Shown here piece after piece: positions 44,799-54,216 of a stretch of 64,000 nt of DNA; within the stretch, counting starts at the first letter, position 1, and each line of letters opens with the position of its first letter. This stretch comes from Bacteroidales bacterium UBA5371 (GTDB taxonomy: Bacteria > Bacteroidota > Bacteroidia > Bacteroidales > P3), in contig DHPF01000012.1 in assembly GCA_002407855.1 (NCBI GenBank), positions 62,001-126,000 on the forward strand, written 5' to 3'. Both the position numbers and the translations under genes were made by a program. Below the pieces are notes generated by a model that had not been told where the DNA came from, searched no databases, and worked only from the letters and a program-made list of their open reading frames with translations.

Positions 44799-45470
44799 AT
44801 GCATATTGATATTATTACTTTGTTTCCTGAAATATTTCAAAATATTTTCTCACATTCCATATTGCAGCGCTCTCAAACAAAAGGTATTGTAAGTGTTGAG
44901 TTTCATAATTTGAGAGATTATGCTTTAAACAAGTACCGAAGCGTTGACGATTATGCATATGGGGGAGCCTCGGGAATGGTTATGCAAATAGAGCCTATAT
45001 ATAATTGTTTGGAAGATTTGAAGAAAAAACGTATTTATGACGAAATAATCTACACTGCACCCGATGGAGATTTACTCAATCAGTCTTTAGCTAATGAATT
45101 ATCATTAAAAGAAAATATTTGTTTTTTATGCGGACACTATAAAGGGATTGACGAAAGAATTAGAGAACATCTTATAACCAAGGAAATATCTATTGGTAAT
45201 TACGTTTTGAGTGGGGGAGAATTGGCAACAGCAGTTATTTCTGATGCCATTATCAGACTTATTCCTGGTGTGCTTAACGATGAGACTTCGGCACTTACAG
45301 ATTCTTTTCAAAACTCTTTAATTTCGCCTCCTGTTTATTCTCGTCCCTCAGAATTTAATGGTTGGAAGGTGCCTTCGGTGTTGCTTTCTGGCAACGACAA
45401 ACTTATTGATGAGTGGAATTTAGAGCAATCCATCAAAAGAACAAAAGAAAGAAGACCAGATATTTTATAA
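44799..45470 (+). CDS. trmD: tRNA (guanine37-N1)-methyltransferase
   Basis: This 223-residue SPOUT enzyme methylates G37 of tRNAs and prevents frameshifting. The start MHIDIITLFPEIF, the YGGASGMVM loop, CGHYKGIDER and the deep-knot motif IGNYVLSGGELA are conserved. The expected C-terminal SGxH is replaced by LLSGNDKLIDEWN. An Asp and Arg pair for catalysis (DER, and RRPD at the end) remains. The first residues follow a 21-bp array by 55 bp; no clear -7 box is seen. Confidence 0.97.
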   Translation: MHIDIITLFPEIFQNIFSHSILQRSQTKGIVSVEFHNLRDYALNKYRSVDDYAYGGASGMVMQIEPIYNCLEDLKKKRIYDEIIYTAPDGDLLNQSLANELSLKENICFLCGHYKGIDERIREHLITKEISIGNYVLSGGELATAVISDAIIRLIPGVLNDETSALTDSFQNSLISPPVYSRPSEFNGWKVPSVLLSGNDKLIDEWNLEQSIKRTKERRPDIL

Positions 45471-45507
45471 AAAGAAAATTAAAATTAAGTTACAAACAAA
45501 TTATATT

Positions 45508-45515
45508 TATCTTTG
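45508..45515 (+). promoter_or_regulatory. Candidate -7 box for the membrane gene at 45542
   Basis: TATCTTTG lies 27 bp before the ATG and supports that start over an upstream in-frame codon inside trmD. Confidence 0.5.
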
Positions 45516-45541
45516 CACTTATAATTAAGCCCACTCTGATT

Positions 45542-46498
45542 ATGCATAAAAACATTAAAAAAGATTCAGAAACACTTTCATCAAATTGGTTTAAGAAGCT
45601 AAGAGTCCCTTATTTAACTTTATTATTTGATATTATTGTTATAATTCTTTCGACATTATTTACTATAAAAGAGTATTTGATAGGAGGATTTTTAAACGTT
45701 TCTCCTCATCACGAATTACTCCTTTTAATCATTTTGTCAATGCTTTTATTTTTCCGTTTTAATATATCATTGCTAATTTTTGCAAGACAAAGAATAGGAC
45801 TTTATTTATCTACCATCTTCTTAATGTGTATTATTTTAGTTGAATTGGTATTTACAAATTATCTTTCACCCTTTCTATTTGTGTTTAACTCAATTGTTAT
45901 AGCTTTTAATAAATATTTTTTCACTCTTCCTGACTTTTTAAACGAAACAATTAAATACTTTCTTTATTTCTTTTCATTCTACTATCCTTTGCTCTATTAT
46001 GTGTATTTGGTTTTATTCAAGAGAAAGATATGTGATAATGCTATAAAATTTGATGTCTTAACTGGCTTTTATGCCACAGTATTATCCACTAAACTAAAAA
46101 TAATGGATGTGATTATTATTGCATTTTACATTCTTATAGCAATGTGTGTGGGGCTAATATCTGATAATATAAATTGGTCGTTTCTTTCGGTTCTTATCTC
46201 AACTTATGCTGTCAGAGATATGTTTGTAAGATTTAATCTAAAAAATAAAATAAGTAAAGTGAATAAATACATATTATATGTTCTAACTGCTTTAATTAGT
46301 TTTGGTATAATATATACTCAACGTTTTCCTTATTATGGGCTGATATTTTTTATTGCCTCTAATTGTTTTATCTTTATTTACCTAATGATTATTTCTAAGA
46401 ATCTATTAAAGAGTTCTTTGATTGCTATTATTTGTTTTATTATTATACCTTTATATTCTTTGGGATATAATATTTTTCTTATCCTCAATGTGGTGTAA
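45542..46498 (+). CDS. Polytopic membrane protein, 3' end frameshifted
   Basis: This 318-residue protein has about nine hydrophobic helices and ends at LGYNIFLILNVV. It resembles, in layout, Bacteroidota membrane proteins that carry a soluble C-terminal domain after the last helix. The remaining coding sequence continues immediately downstream in another frame (46471-46707), which suggests a one-base deletion near 46494, or a sequencing error. The start at 45542 is chosen because it follows the promoter; the frame extends upstream into trmD only by chance. Confidence 0.65.
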   Translation: MHKNIKKDSETLSSNWFKKLRVPYLTLLFDIIVIILSTLFTIKEYLIGGFLNVSPHHELLLLIILSMLLFFRFNISLLIFARQRIGLYLSTIFLMCIILVELVFTNYLSPFLFVFNSIVIAFNKYFFTLPDFLNETIKYFLYFFSFYYPLLYYVYLVLFKRKICDNAIKFDVLTGFYATVLSTKLKIMDVIIIAFYILIAMCVGLISDNINWSFLSVLISTYAVRDMFVRFNLKNKISKVNKYILYVLTALISFGIIYTQRFPYYGLIFFIASNCFIFIYLMIISKNLLKSSLIAIICFIIIPLYSLGYNIFLILNVV

Positions 46499-46707
46499 TT
46501 TCTAAGAGTATTCCTTTTGATGGGGAAAAATTATTCTTTGTGGTTAAAGACAAGGATGGAGATTTGGGTATAAGAAGACGAAGTGGAGAACTTGTAGAGC
46601 CAAAATACATAAAAGTTGAATACAATAAGAAAAACGAAATATTACTCCTAAATAAAGAGAATAAATGGGAACTATACAATTTAGCGAAAATGGAATATAT
46701 CCTATAA
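46471..46707 (+). pseudogene. Out-of-frame 3' remainder of the membrane gene (WG-repeat-like)
   Basis: In the frame containing GGT at 46492, about 70 codons are open up to TAA at 46705-46707. The peptide (GEKLFFVVKDKDGDLGIRRR, GELVEPKYIKVEYNKK, NKENKWELYNLAKMEYIL) has WG-repeat-like sequence and clear coding character, but no start codon at its beginning. It overlaps the end of the membrane gene at 45542-46498. One added base near 46494 would join it to that frame. Its last 6 bp overlap the convergent S9 peptidase stop. Confidence 0.65.
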
Positions 46708-49218
46708 ATCCTGCTTAGGATAAATTTCGTTCCACCATGAGTTGTCAGCTTTTAAGTATTTAGCAAAATAGGCGTAAATAGTATTATTCCATTTTAAGCG
46801 TTTCTGATAATCAACTATACCATGGTTCTCACCCTTAATAGAAATGAACTCAACATCTTTTCCTAATATTTTTAAGGCATTAAACATCTGTATGCTTTCA
46901 CCAATAGGCACGTTAGTATCTGCCTCTCCGTGTAAGAGTAAAAGAGGTGTCTTTATCTTATGAGCATTAAACAGAGGGCTTCTTTCAACATAAATGTCTT
47001 TTCTATTCCAAGGATAAGAATGTGCTGTTGCACCAGAGGAATATGAATAGCCCCAATAACCTTCTCCCCAATAGGAAGTAATATCTGAAATTCCTGCATG
47101 CGAGATAGCACAAGCAAATATATCGGTTTTGGTTTGAAGTAACATTGTCATAAATCCTCCATAGCTTGCACCCATACAACCAATCTTTGAAGCATCAACA
47201 AAAGAATGCTCCTTAGAGAATAGTTTTACTCCATAGATTATTTCATCGGCTGTCTTTTCTCCCCATGCGTTCACGTGGCGTGAAGCAAACTCTTGGCCAT
47301 ATCCTGTTGTGCCGCTTGGGTTAAGAACATAAAAAATATAACCTTGGGCTGTGTACAAATAGGCTGAATAACGCATCTCAAAGCTTCTATCTGTTGGCGA
47401 AGTACCTCCATAATAATACACAATCATTGGGTATTTCTTTGTGGCATCAAAGTCATAAGGCAAATAATACCTTCCTTCAATTTTACTGCCTTTATAATCA
47501 AAATTCCATTCTTTCATTTCCCCAAGAGCTAAGTTTGATTTATCCTTTGCCTTGTAAACTTGCTGTGGGTTAATCCCTTTATTTATTTCATTAGCTACAA
47601 AACAAGTTGTAAAATCATTATATCTCTGTCCATGATAAGCAATAGATGTCCCATTATTGTTTAAATCAAAATTAGAGACTATATCTAAGCCAAGCTCCAA
47701 TTTATTAATTGTTTTATTGGAAAAGTCATAGCTATAAACAGAAACAGAATCTTTGTTTTCGGCAGAAAAGAATAGTTTGCCATCTTTTGTTATCCTCACA
47801 CTACCAATAGAAGGGTTAAAGTTTTTTGTAATACATTCCACTTGCTTTGTTTCTTTGCCTAAAAGGAAAAGCATATTGTGATAAACGTTTGGAATAATTC
47901 CTTTTTTTAATGTGCTACCTATTGAGTTAAATGCTTCACCGCTACCAACAATAATTAGGTTATCACTATTCGGAATATACTTAGCATAAGACACAAAAGG
48001 GTCTTGATTTACAATTGTATCAACCTCAAAGGTAGAAAGATTAATCTCATAAATTGATTTCTTATCAAAAGGTCTTTCTGTTATATTGTCGTAGGAGACA
48101 GAAAACAAAACAGAATTTGTCTTAGGATTATAATCATTCAAATATGTAGAGTGATAGCCGAAGGTTAGGGGTTGAATGGTGTTGGTTTTTATATCGTATA
48201 GGGAAAGTGTCGTCCTATTTCTCCAACCTTCAATTCTATCATCTGGCATTAGATAACGAGTTAAATCGTCTTTGGAATTATCTATCTTTGAGGTTTGAGA
48301 CAAAATAAGAATATCCCTATCTATTGCTGCCATAGAAACACTCCCTTCTGGTAAATTTTCTAAAAGAGTTTTCTTATTTCCCTTAACATCTTGTATAATT
48401 AATCTTATATTCTCTTCTTTCTTATCTGTATAGTACAAGAGATTGGTTTCATTGGTTTTGGTATCCTTTTTGTCGTACCAATTGATTGATGAATTACCCT
48501 CTTCATTAAACACTAATATAGGCTCTTTTGTGTTTGAAAAAATATTATAGCCGTAGGTTCTCTTGCCTTTTGTATCCATGTCGTAGTATTTAACTAAGAT
48601 ATATTCTCCACTTGGCGAAATAGATGTGGAATAAATATTCCTTCCTGTTAGCATTTCTTTTAAAGTTAAGCCGTGTTGAATAGGTTTTGTGGAATTATCT
48701 TTTATATCTAATGTATCGTCTTTTATCTCTAATAGAAACTCATGTTTAGGTTTTTTGTTGGAGCTTAGAAAAGTGAAAGAAAGGATATGAGAAGCTGGTT
48801 CTAATTTCAAATCAACTGAAATCTTACTTTTATCATTCAGGCTATCAACCTCGGAAAGTCTTTCTTTAATCATATCCCCATTAAGAGCTATCTTAACCTT
48901 ATCTGTTGAATAGAGGTTGAGATTAAGTTTAGAAAACTTGTTTGTGCTTAGAGTGTAGATATATGTACTTACAAATAAAGCAGCATTGTTAGGCATATCT
49001 ATTTTTACCGATTGGTTTAAGGGTACTCTTGAAAAGAGATTATCTTTCTCCAATAGCTTTAATGAAGGAATTTGAATTAAGGAGTTAGTATCAAATTTCT
49101 CTCCTTTGTTATTAACGGAATCAACCATAAAAGGCATACGAAGTCCAACCTGCGAATAGGAAGTAAAAACTACCAAACAGCCAACGAATAATATTGCTGC
49201 ACTAAAAACTTTTCTCAT
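46702..49218 (-). CDS. S9 family serine peptidase (dipeptidyl-peptidase type)
   Basis: This 838-residue protein has a signal peptide and a long N-terminal beta-propeller region, then an alpha/beta hydrolase domain from about residue 600. The catalytic triad is visible: serine in GASYGG, aspartate in HGEADTNVP and histidine in GENHGI. The family cleaves short peptides, often after proline, in the periplasm, which suits a peptide-consuming organism. It is separated from the upstream gene by a 208-bp spacer with a 21-bp array and may be transcribed alone. Confidence 0.93.
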   Translation of the reverse strand: MRKVFSAAILFVGCLVVFTSYSQVGLRMPFMVDSVNNKGEKFDTNSLIQIPSLKLLEKDNLFSRVPLNQSVKIDMPNNAALFVSTYIYTLSTNKFSKLNLNLYSTDKVKIALNGDMIKERLSEVDSLNDKSKISVDLKLEPASHILSFTFLSSNKKPKHEFLLEIKDDTLDIKDNSTKPIQHGLTLKEMLTGRNIYSTSISPSGEYILVKYYDMDTKGKRTYGYNIFSNTKEPILVFNEEGNSSINWYDKKDTKTNETNLLYYTDKKEENIRLIIQDVKGNKKTLLENLPEGSVSMAAIDRDILILSQTSKIDNSKDDLTRYLMPDDRIEGWRNRTTLSLYDIKTNTIQPLTFGYHSTYLNDYNPKTNSVLFSVSYDNITERPFDKKSIYEINLSTFEVDTIVNQDPFVSYAKYIPNSDNLIIVGSGEAFNSIGSTLKKGIIPNVYHNMLFLLGKETKQVECITKNFNPSIGSVRITKDGKLFFSAENKDSVSVYSYDFSNKTINKLELGLDIVSNFDLNNNGTSIAYHGQRYNDFTTCFVANEINKGINPQQVYKAKDKSNLALGEMKEWNFDYKGSKIEGRYYLPYDFDATKKYPMIVYYYGGTSPTDRSFEMRYSAYLYTAQGYIFYVLNPSGTTGYGQEFASRHVNAWGEKTADEIIYGVKLFSKEHSFVDASKIGCMGASYGGFMTMLLQTKTDIFACAISHAGISDITSYWGEGYWGYSYSSGATAHSYPWNRKDIYVERSPLFNAHKIKTPLLLLHGEADTNVPIGESIQMFNALKILGKDVEFISIKGENHGIVDYQKRLKWNNTIYAYFAKYLKADNSWWNEIYPKQDL

Positions 49219-49309
49219 ATTAAAGCTATATTTTCTTATTTATTATTTCAATTTTTATTTGTCAGAATCAATATTAATAGGTTTTTAGAATTTATTAGAT
49301 TTCCGTATA

Positions 49310-49393
49310 ACTTGATTCTAATATTTTAGAATTTGATTCTAAAAATTTATAACTTGATTCTAAAAACTTAGAATTTGATTCTAATTTCCTACT
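49310..49393 (-). repeat. 21-bp periodic intergenic array (copy 8)
   Basis: Four units start at 49310, 49331, 49352 and 49373. Two instances of the perfect dyad TTAGAAT-TTG-ATTCTAA occur at 49326-49342 and 49368-49384. The spacer separates two co-directional minus-strand genes. Confidence 0.87.
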
Positions 49394-49426
49394 TTTTTAA
49401 GGTATTTAAAGGATTAGGGTTTGAGT

Positions 49427-52039
49427 TTAAACCTTATTTTTCTTAAACTTTTTCTTATAAATAGGATAGATTATAGGTAATAGAATTATTAGAATAACTA
49501 AAATAGAACCTACAAGAGCTATTAGATTAAACTTTTTAAATGTATCTGATTCCAATTTAAATTCAACAATATGCTCACCCGCAGGAACATTTATTGCTCT
49601 AAGAATATAATTAGCCCTAAAATAAGGAACTTCCTTGCCGTCAATATAAGCTTTCCAATCCTCAGGATAATATATCTCAGAACAAACCATAATGGCATCT
49701 GTCTTAGAATTTGTTGTGTATTTCAAGTATTCAGGACTATTATTAGCGTCTTTTTCAAATTTTATGGTTGCTGTTGAATCAAAGGAAGTGATTGGCTTAG
49801 CTATATCTTTAAATCTAATATCCACTATTGCCGATTTTAAAGGGTCAATATTATCTAACTTTAATATCTCTTCGTTAGCATCTTTCACCCATTCTATTTG
49901 AGGAACAAACCATGCCGCTCCCAAAGCTTCTGGATTATTAATTGCAATAGGGCTTCCATTTTCCCCAATAGGTAGTATATAGTATTTAGTGTCAAGCATA
50001 TTTAATACTCCAAAATTAACCGAAGGTATTTGTCCCTTAAATTGATTATAGATTTGACGCACCTGATTATTTCTTAATTTAGCAGTATCTAATAAATCGT
50101 TTTGTTGATAGTTTCTATTTATAAAGTAGAAGTCAATCACATCTTGGTAGCGTTGGAGTTTTGCTCCGTGATAGCCTCCAATGGAAGGGTGGAAGTAGGA
50201 TGTTGTTGCATCGTTGAAGGTATTAACCGCAATATTATACACTCTATAATGATTGATATTATTTTGTCTGTTTGCTTCTAAAATTTGAGTATCGGCTTGT
50301 GTAGGATATATTTCTGTTTCTTGCGATCTAACGAAATTCTTATCTGTTAAATATCTTTTATCTACTGACCAAAGGTCAAATACAATTAAAACTCCAAGCA
50401 CTATTATAAGTATATATTCTTTTTTTACCTTATTGAAAGCAAACGAAATTAAGGTCAAGAAAGCCGCAGCAATAAAGAGGAATGACCGCCACGCATCAGA
50501 AACAAACATAGCCTTTCTATCATCAAATAGGGCTTGAATAAAACTTGCTCCTAAATAGTCTTCAAACATCTTGTCTTGGGAAGAAACAAAGGAAGCAAAG
50601 ACTCCTGGCATTATGGCACATAACAGAGCAATTCCTCCTGCAATTGAAGCCGATAGATAGAGGGCTTTCTGTCTTTTCTTTTGGTCTAAATCTTTTGAGA
50701 AGAATTCTTTTAGTCCTAAGATTGCGAGTATGATAATTGTAACATTAGCTAAAACCAATGACATAGAAGGTGTTCTAAATTTATTATAGAACGGAAGATT
50801 GTAAAACAACCATTCGTTAATTGCCATAAAGTTATGACCCCATGCAAGTATTATTGAAAGTATTGTTGCAAAGAGTAGCCACCATCTTTCTTGACCCTTA
50901 ACCAATATAAACCCTAAAATAGCCAAGAAGATAAAGATTGCACCAAAATAAACTGTCCCTGCGGTAAATGGTTGTTCACCCCAATAAGAAGATTGAATAT
51001 ATCTATTTAACACTTGATTAATATTAGGGTCGTTTTGCATAGTAGGAGCAACCGATTGTGCCATAGAAATCCTATTCTTTGCATTCTTTTCATATCTTTG
51101 GTCAGAGCTGCCTCCGCCTCTTGCGTCTGGGATTAAAAGAGTAAGAGTTTCGCCTTTACCATAACTCCATTGATAAGCGTAGTCTATGGTTAGACCTTTT
51201 TCGTTTTTTGTTTCTTGTTTTAATCCTTGCGGTTGCACGGTTATTTCTGAGCCTCCTCTCATTGTGTGATTAAGATATTGTTGGTTCATCTTCAAACCAG
51301 CAGAGTTAGGGATTAGAGAAATAAGTGCTCCAACCACAAGAACAATTCCTGATATTACATAGTTTTTAATTCCTTTCTCTTTTATGGCATAAATAAAATA
51401 AACAATAGCCAAAACAAAAGCTCCTAACATAGTGTAATATGTTATTTGGATATGACTAAAATTAATTTGGAAAGCAAGCGAAACAACAAACAATGCCGCA
51501 CCTAATAAATACTTTTTCCTAAAAACTAATATCATACCTGCAAAGATTGGAGCCATCATAGCCATTGCCCAAGCCTTTGTGATATGTCCTACCTCAATAA
51601 TAATAATATTGTATGAGCCCAAGGCAAATCCCAATCCTGCAATTATGGCAAGCCAAGGAGAAAGTCCTAATGCAATCATCGCAACATAGAAACCTATCAT
51701 ATAAAGAAAGAAAACGCCCATATCTAACTCAAAATTCCAAAGTTTTAAAGGTGCACTCAAAGTCCCTAACACGTTATATGTATCTGGACCTAATATTTGA
51801 TAAGAAGGCATACCCGAAAACAAAGAGTTAGTCCACGAAGCCCCATTTCCAGTTGCCTCTTTGTAATCTGCAAGTTCTTTTGACATACCTTTAAAATTAG
51901 ACATATCACTTTGACGAAGCTCCAAGCCTTTTAGAACAGGGGAGAAATAAATTGCACTTAAAACCAAAAATATAATAATTGCTATTATATGAGGTAGGGA
52001 TTTCTTTAAAATAGTTTCTTTATTCATATCTTTTTTCAT
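49427..52039 (-). CDS. YfhO family polytopic membrane protein
   Basis: This 870-residue protein has about 12-14 transmembrane helices in two blocks (about 12-460 and 520-580, with a final one near 840) and a periplasmic C-terminal domain (about 590-830). The YfhO hallmark regions are present: YFSPVLKGLELRQSDMSNFKG near the start and the late AIMVCSEIYYPEDWKAYIDG. Relatives act as lipid-linked sugar transferases or in lipoteichoic-acid glycosylation in Firmicutes; the role in Bacteroidota is unknown. It is the last gene of a four-gene run. Confidence 0.9.
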   Translation of the reverse strand: MKKDMNKETILKKSLPHIIAIIIFLVLSAIYFSPVLKGLELRQSDMSNFKGMSKELADYKEATGNGASWTNSLFSGMPSYQILGPDTYNVLGTLSAPLKLWNFELDMGVFFLYMIGFYVAMIALGLSPWLAIIAGLGFALGSYNIIIIEVGHITKAWAMAMMAPIFAGMILVFRKKYLLGAALFVVSLAFQINFSHIQITYYTMLGAFVLAIVYFIYAIKEKGIKNYVISGIVLVVGALISLIPNSAGLKMNQQYLNHTMRGGSEITVQPQGLKQETKNEKGLTIDYAYQWSYGKGETLTLLIPDARGGGSSDQRYEKNAKNRISMAQSVAPTMQNDPNINQVLNRYIQSSYWGEQPFTAGTVYFGAIFIFLAILGFILVKGQERWWLLFATILSIILAWGHNFMAINEWLFYNLPFYNKFRTPSMSLVLANVTIIILAILGLKEFFSKDLDQKKRQKALYLSASIAGGIALLCAIMPGVFASFVSSQDKMFEDYLGASFIQALFDDRKAMFVSDAWRSFLFIAAAFLTLISFAFNKVKKEYILIIVLGVLIVFDLWSVDKRYLTDKNFVRSQETEIYPTQADTQILEANRQNNINHYRVYNIAVNTFNDATTSYFHPSIGGYHGAKLQRYQDVIDFYFINRNYQQNDLLDTAKLRNNQVRQIYNQFKGQIPSVNFGVLNMLDTKYYILPIGENGSPIAINNPEALGAAWFVPQIEWVKDANEEILKLDNIDPLKSAIVDIRFKDIAKPITSFDSTATIKFEKDANNSPEYLKYTTNSKTDAIMVCSEIYYPEDWKAYIDGKEVPYFRANYILRAINVPAGEHIVEFKLESDTFKKFNLIALVGSILVILIILLPIIYPIYKKKFKKNKV

Positions 52040-52074
52040 CTCTTTAATTAGTTTTATAGTTATAATCTTACTTT

Positions 52075-52305
52075 TTACTTATCGTTTTTATTTTTATTAT
52101 TTTCATCTTCGTAATACTTTCTTATAGAGGGATGAACCTTACCCGTATAACCTCTATGTTTTCTTTCAAAGAGCTGAGGATTATCTTCTTTGAGTTTATC
52201 TTTATATCTATTAATCCTATATGCAGTAATCTTAGGAATTATAAGTGTTGTTATCAACCTAAAACAAATATAAAAAACAATAAGTCCTAATAAAATATTC
52301 AGCAT
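52075..52305 (-). CDS. Small membrane protein, DUF4834-like
   Basis: This 76-residue protein has one N-terminal transmembrane helix (about residues 3-23) and a highly charged cytosolic tail with conserved-looking RGYTGKVHPSIRKYYEDE. Size and layout fit DUF4834, a Bacteroidota-specific family of unknown function. It lies 9 bp after the Usp-like gene and 35 bp before the yfhO-type gene. Confidence 0.7.
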   Translation of the reverse strand: MLNILLGLIVFYICFRLITTLIIPKITAYRINRYKDKLKEDNPQLFERKHRGYTGKVHPSIRKYYEDENNKNKNDK

Positions 52306-52314
52306 ATAATTTTC

Positions 52315-53157
52315 CTATTCACATAAAATAAATAAATCTTCTCGTGGATTAACAAATAGAACAGGAATATCCTGATGGTTAGTTATTGTTTTTAGTTCTT
52401 TAAGCCCAAAAATCTTATTTGTCCAATCCTTATTCTTAGTAGTTTGGCATATAATTAAGTTAATATTTTCTTGTTTGGCATAATCAATGGCTTGATAATC
52501 TACAAAGGTCTTAGAGTTTTGTGATAGATGAAGGCGGTAGGAGAGTTGGAAATTATCAAACATCTTTACCACAAATCTAATATTGAAATGCAGCTGGTGG
52601 CGATAGAATTGATCCTTATAAGTATGATAAAAAACAATTAGATTACTCTTTGCAAAGCGACCAAAATAAGAAGCCCAAAGCGATTTTTCCTTACTTTCTC
52701 TCATGTTGTCAATTGTTAAGATTACTTTTTCAAAAGAAATGGAACTAATCTCTTGATTGGGCAATACAAAATAAGCAATACGTGATGTGTAGAGGTTGTT
52801 TAAAAGAATTTTTGGATTGTCAGCGGTCATTGTTTTTGAGTTTCTATCAACAGAAGTAACCAACAAAACGCCAGACAATAAATGAGGAATACTATTAAGT
52901 ATCTCTTTTGAATTTCCTTCAATTGCACAATAGGAGTGAAAGCTTATTTCGGTGATGGAGTTATTGATTTCTTGTAATTTCAATTCAGCATCCTCAGTAG
53001 AAATATCAGTGTAGGCTTTATCGGATATATGTAAGAGAATAAGACCTTTGTTAAGCATCTTTGCAAAACTTATAGCGGAAGAAAGAATTGCCTGATACTT
53101 ATCCAAATTAGGTAGATAAGCAATTACGAATTGGTCTTTATTCTTCTTTGTTTCCAC
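52315..53157 (-). CDS. Universal-stress-protein-like, two tandem domains
   Basis: This 280-residue protein has two Usp-type alpha/beta halves. The first begins QFVIAYLPNLDKYQAILSSAISFAKML, and the second begins EKVILTIDNMRESKEKSLWASYFG and ends IPVLFVNPRED. The ATP-binding G-x2-G-x9-G pattern is not evident, so it may be a non-nucleotide-binding member. It lies 12 bp after the rhomboid gene and 9 bp before the DUF4834 gene. No target is known. Confidence 0.75.
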   Translation of the reverse strand: METKKNKDQFVIAYLPNLDKYQAILSSAISFAKMLNKGLILLHISDKAYTDISTEDAELKLQEINNSITEISFHSYCAIEGNSKEILNSIPHLLSGVLLVTSVDRNSKTMTADNPKILLNNLYTSRIAYFVLPNQEISSISFEKVILTIDNMRESKEKSLWASYFGRFAKSNLIVFYHTYKDQFYRHQLHFNIRFVVKMFDNFQLSYRLHLSQNSKTFVDYQAIDYAKQENINLIICQTTKNKDWTNKIFGLKELKTITNHQDIPVLFVNPREDLFILCE

Positions 53158-53169
53158 AATATGTTTTTA

Positions 53170-53865
53170 TTAAAACCTAAACTTACCTTTTCGCCAAAGC
53201 ATAATGAGAATAAAACCAGCCAAAGCCCCACCAAGATGTGCAAAGTGGGCAACCCCATCAGAAGTTCCCAATACTCCATTAAACAATTCTAAAATAATAT
53301 ATCCTATCACAAACCATTTTGTTTTGATAGGTAAAAGGAAATAAAGGTATATATATGTATTAGGAAACATCATACCGAAGGCAAGCAAAAGTCCAAACAC
53401 AATACCACTTGCTCCAACGGTATTAATTCTATTTAAAAACTCCTGATAAGGCAATCTCTCAACGCCAGTATTCACATAAGCATAAACACCAGAAGCAATA
53501 TCTTTATACATAAAATAATATGTGATTTGTTGAGTTAAGGCTGCTCCTAATGCCGCAGTGAAACAGAAGAATATAAAGCGTTTAGCTCCCCAAATATTCT
53601 CTAAGGTGTAGCCAAACATCCATATTGCAAACATATTAAAAAACAAATGATTGAAACTTCCGTGCATAAAGGCGTATGTAATATATTGCCAAATATGATG
53701 CTTTTCAGCCATAAAGAAATGCAGTCCGAATATATCCTCTAAATATATCCCTCTATAATGTAGAACCACTGTAAGCAAATACATTAATATATTTATAATA
53801 AGCAAGTTCTTGCAAACCGGAGGTAAGATATTAAATTTGGGTGGACTATATTGCTCGTTGTACAT
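53170..53865 (-). CDS. Rhomboid family intramembrane serine protease
   Basis: This 231-residue protein has six or seven transmembrane helices. The catalytic serine is in VGASGIVFGLL (about residue 136) and the catalytic histidine in HFAHLGGALAGF. The HGSFNHLFFNMFA segment supplies the conserved His and Asn of the oxyanion region. Rhomboids cleave transmembrane substrates. The ATG at 53865 is preferred over the TTG at 53901, because the -7 box lies between them. It starts the run ending with the yfhO-type gene. Confidence 0.94.
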   Translation of the reverse strand: MYNEQYSPPKFNILPPVCKNLLIINILMYLLTVVLHYRGIYLEDIFGLHFFMAEKHHIWQYITYAFMHGSFNHLFFNMFAIWMFGYTLENIWGAKRFIFFCFTAALGAALTQQITYYFMYKDIASGVYAYVNTGVERLPYQEFLNRINTVGASGIVFGLLLAFGMMFPNTYIYLYFLLPIKTKWFVIGYIILELFNGVLGTSDGVAHFAHLGGALAGFILIMLWRKGKFRF

Positions 53866-53898
53866 ATATTGTTTGATATTAGTTTTGATATTAATCTG

Positions 53899-53906
53899 CA
53901 AATGTA
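53899..53906 (-). promoter_or_regulatory. Candidate -7 box for the rhomboid operon
   Basis: It reads TACATTTG on the minus strand, 34 bp before the ATG at 53865. Confidence 0.5.
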
Positions 53907-53997
53907 CATTTTTTATTTAAAACAGCCAAAACTTAGTTTAAGATATGAAAAGATGACTCAAAATTATAAAACTGAATTTTTATAAGAGAATCTTATC

Positions 53998-54092
53998 TTT
54001 TGATTTCAAGAATTTCTTATTTGATTCCAATAAATTATCTTTTGATTCTAATTTTTTAGAATTTGATTCTAATAAATTACCTTTTGATTTGC
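53998..54092 (-). repeat. 21-bp periodic intergenic array (copy 9)
   Basis: Four full units start at 53998, 54019, 54040 and 54061, and a partial fifth starts at 54082. A perfect TTAGAAT-TTG-ATTCTAA dyad lies at 54056-54072. The spacer is divergent (rhomboid and gyrA promoters on either side). Confidence 0.86.
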
Positions 54093-54176
54093 TTTTTCCC
54101 TATTTTGAAACCATTTATTCTAATTTTTTTAACCATTTTGCGAATAAAAACTTAATCTTATTTCAAAAATAAATTG

Positions 54177-54184
54177 TATCTTCG
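54177..54184 (+). promoter_or_regulatory. Candidate -7 box for gyrA
   Basis: TATCTTCG differs from TAnnTTTG at one position and lies 33 bp before the gyrA ATG. Confidence 0.4.
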
Positions 54185-54216
54185 CAGATTGAAATTTACT
54201 AAGAAAAGAATAGAAA

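Noticed and set aside
45413..45541. Upstream extension of the membrane gene into trmD
   Set aside because: The extension overlaps trmD in another frame and precedes the -7 box at 45508.
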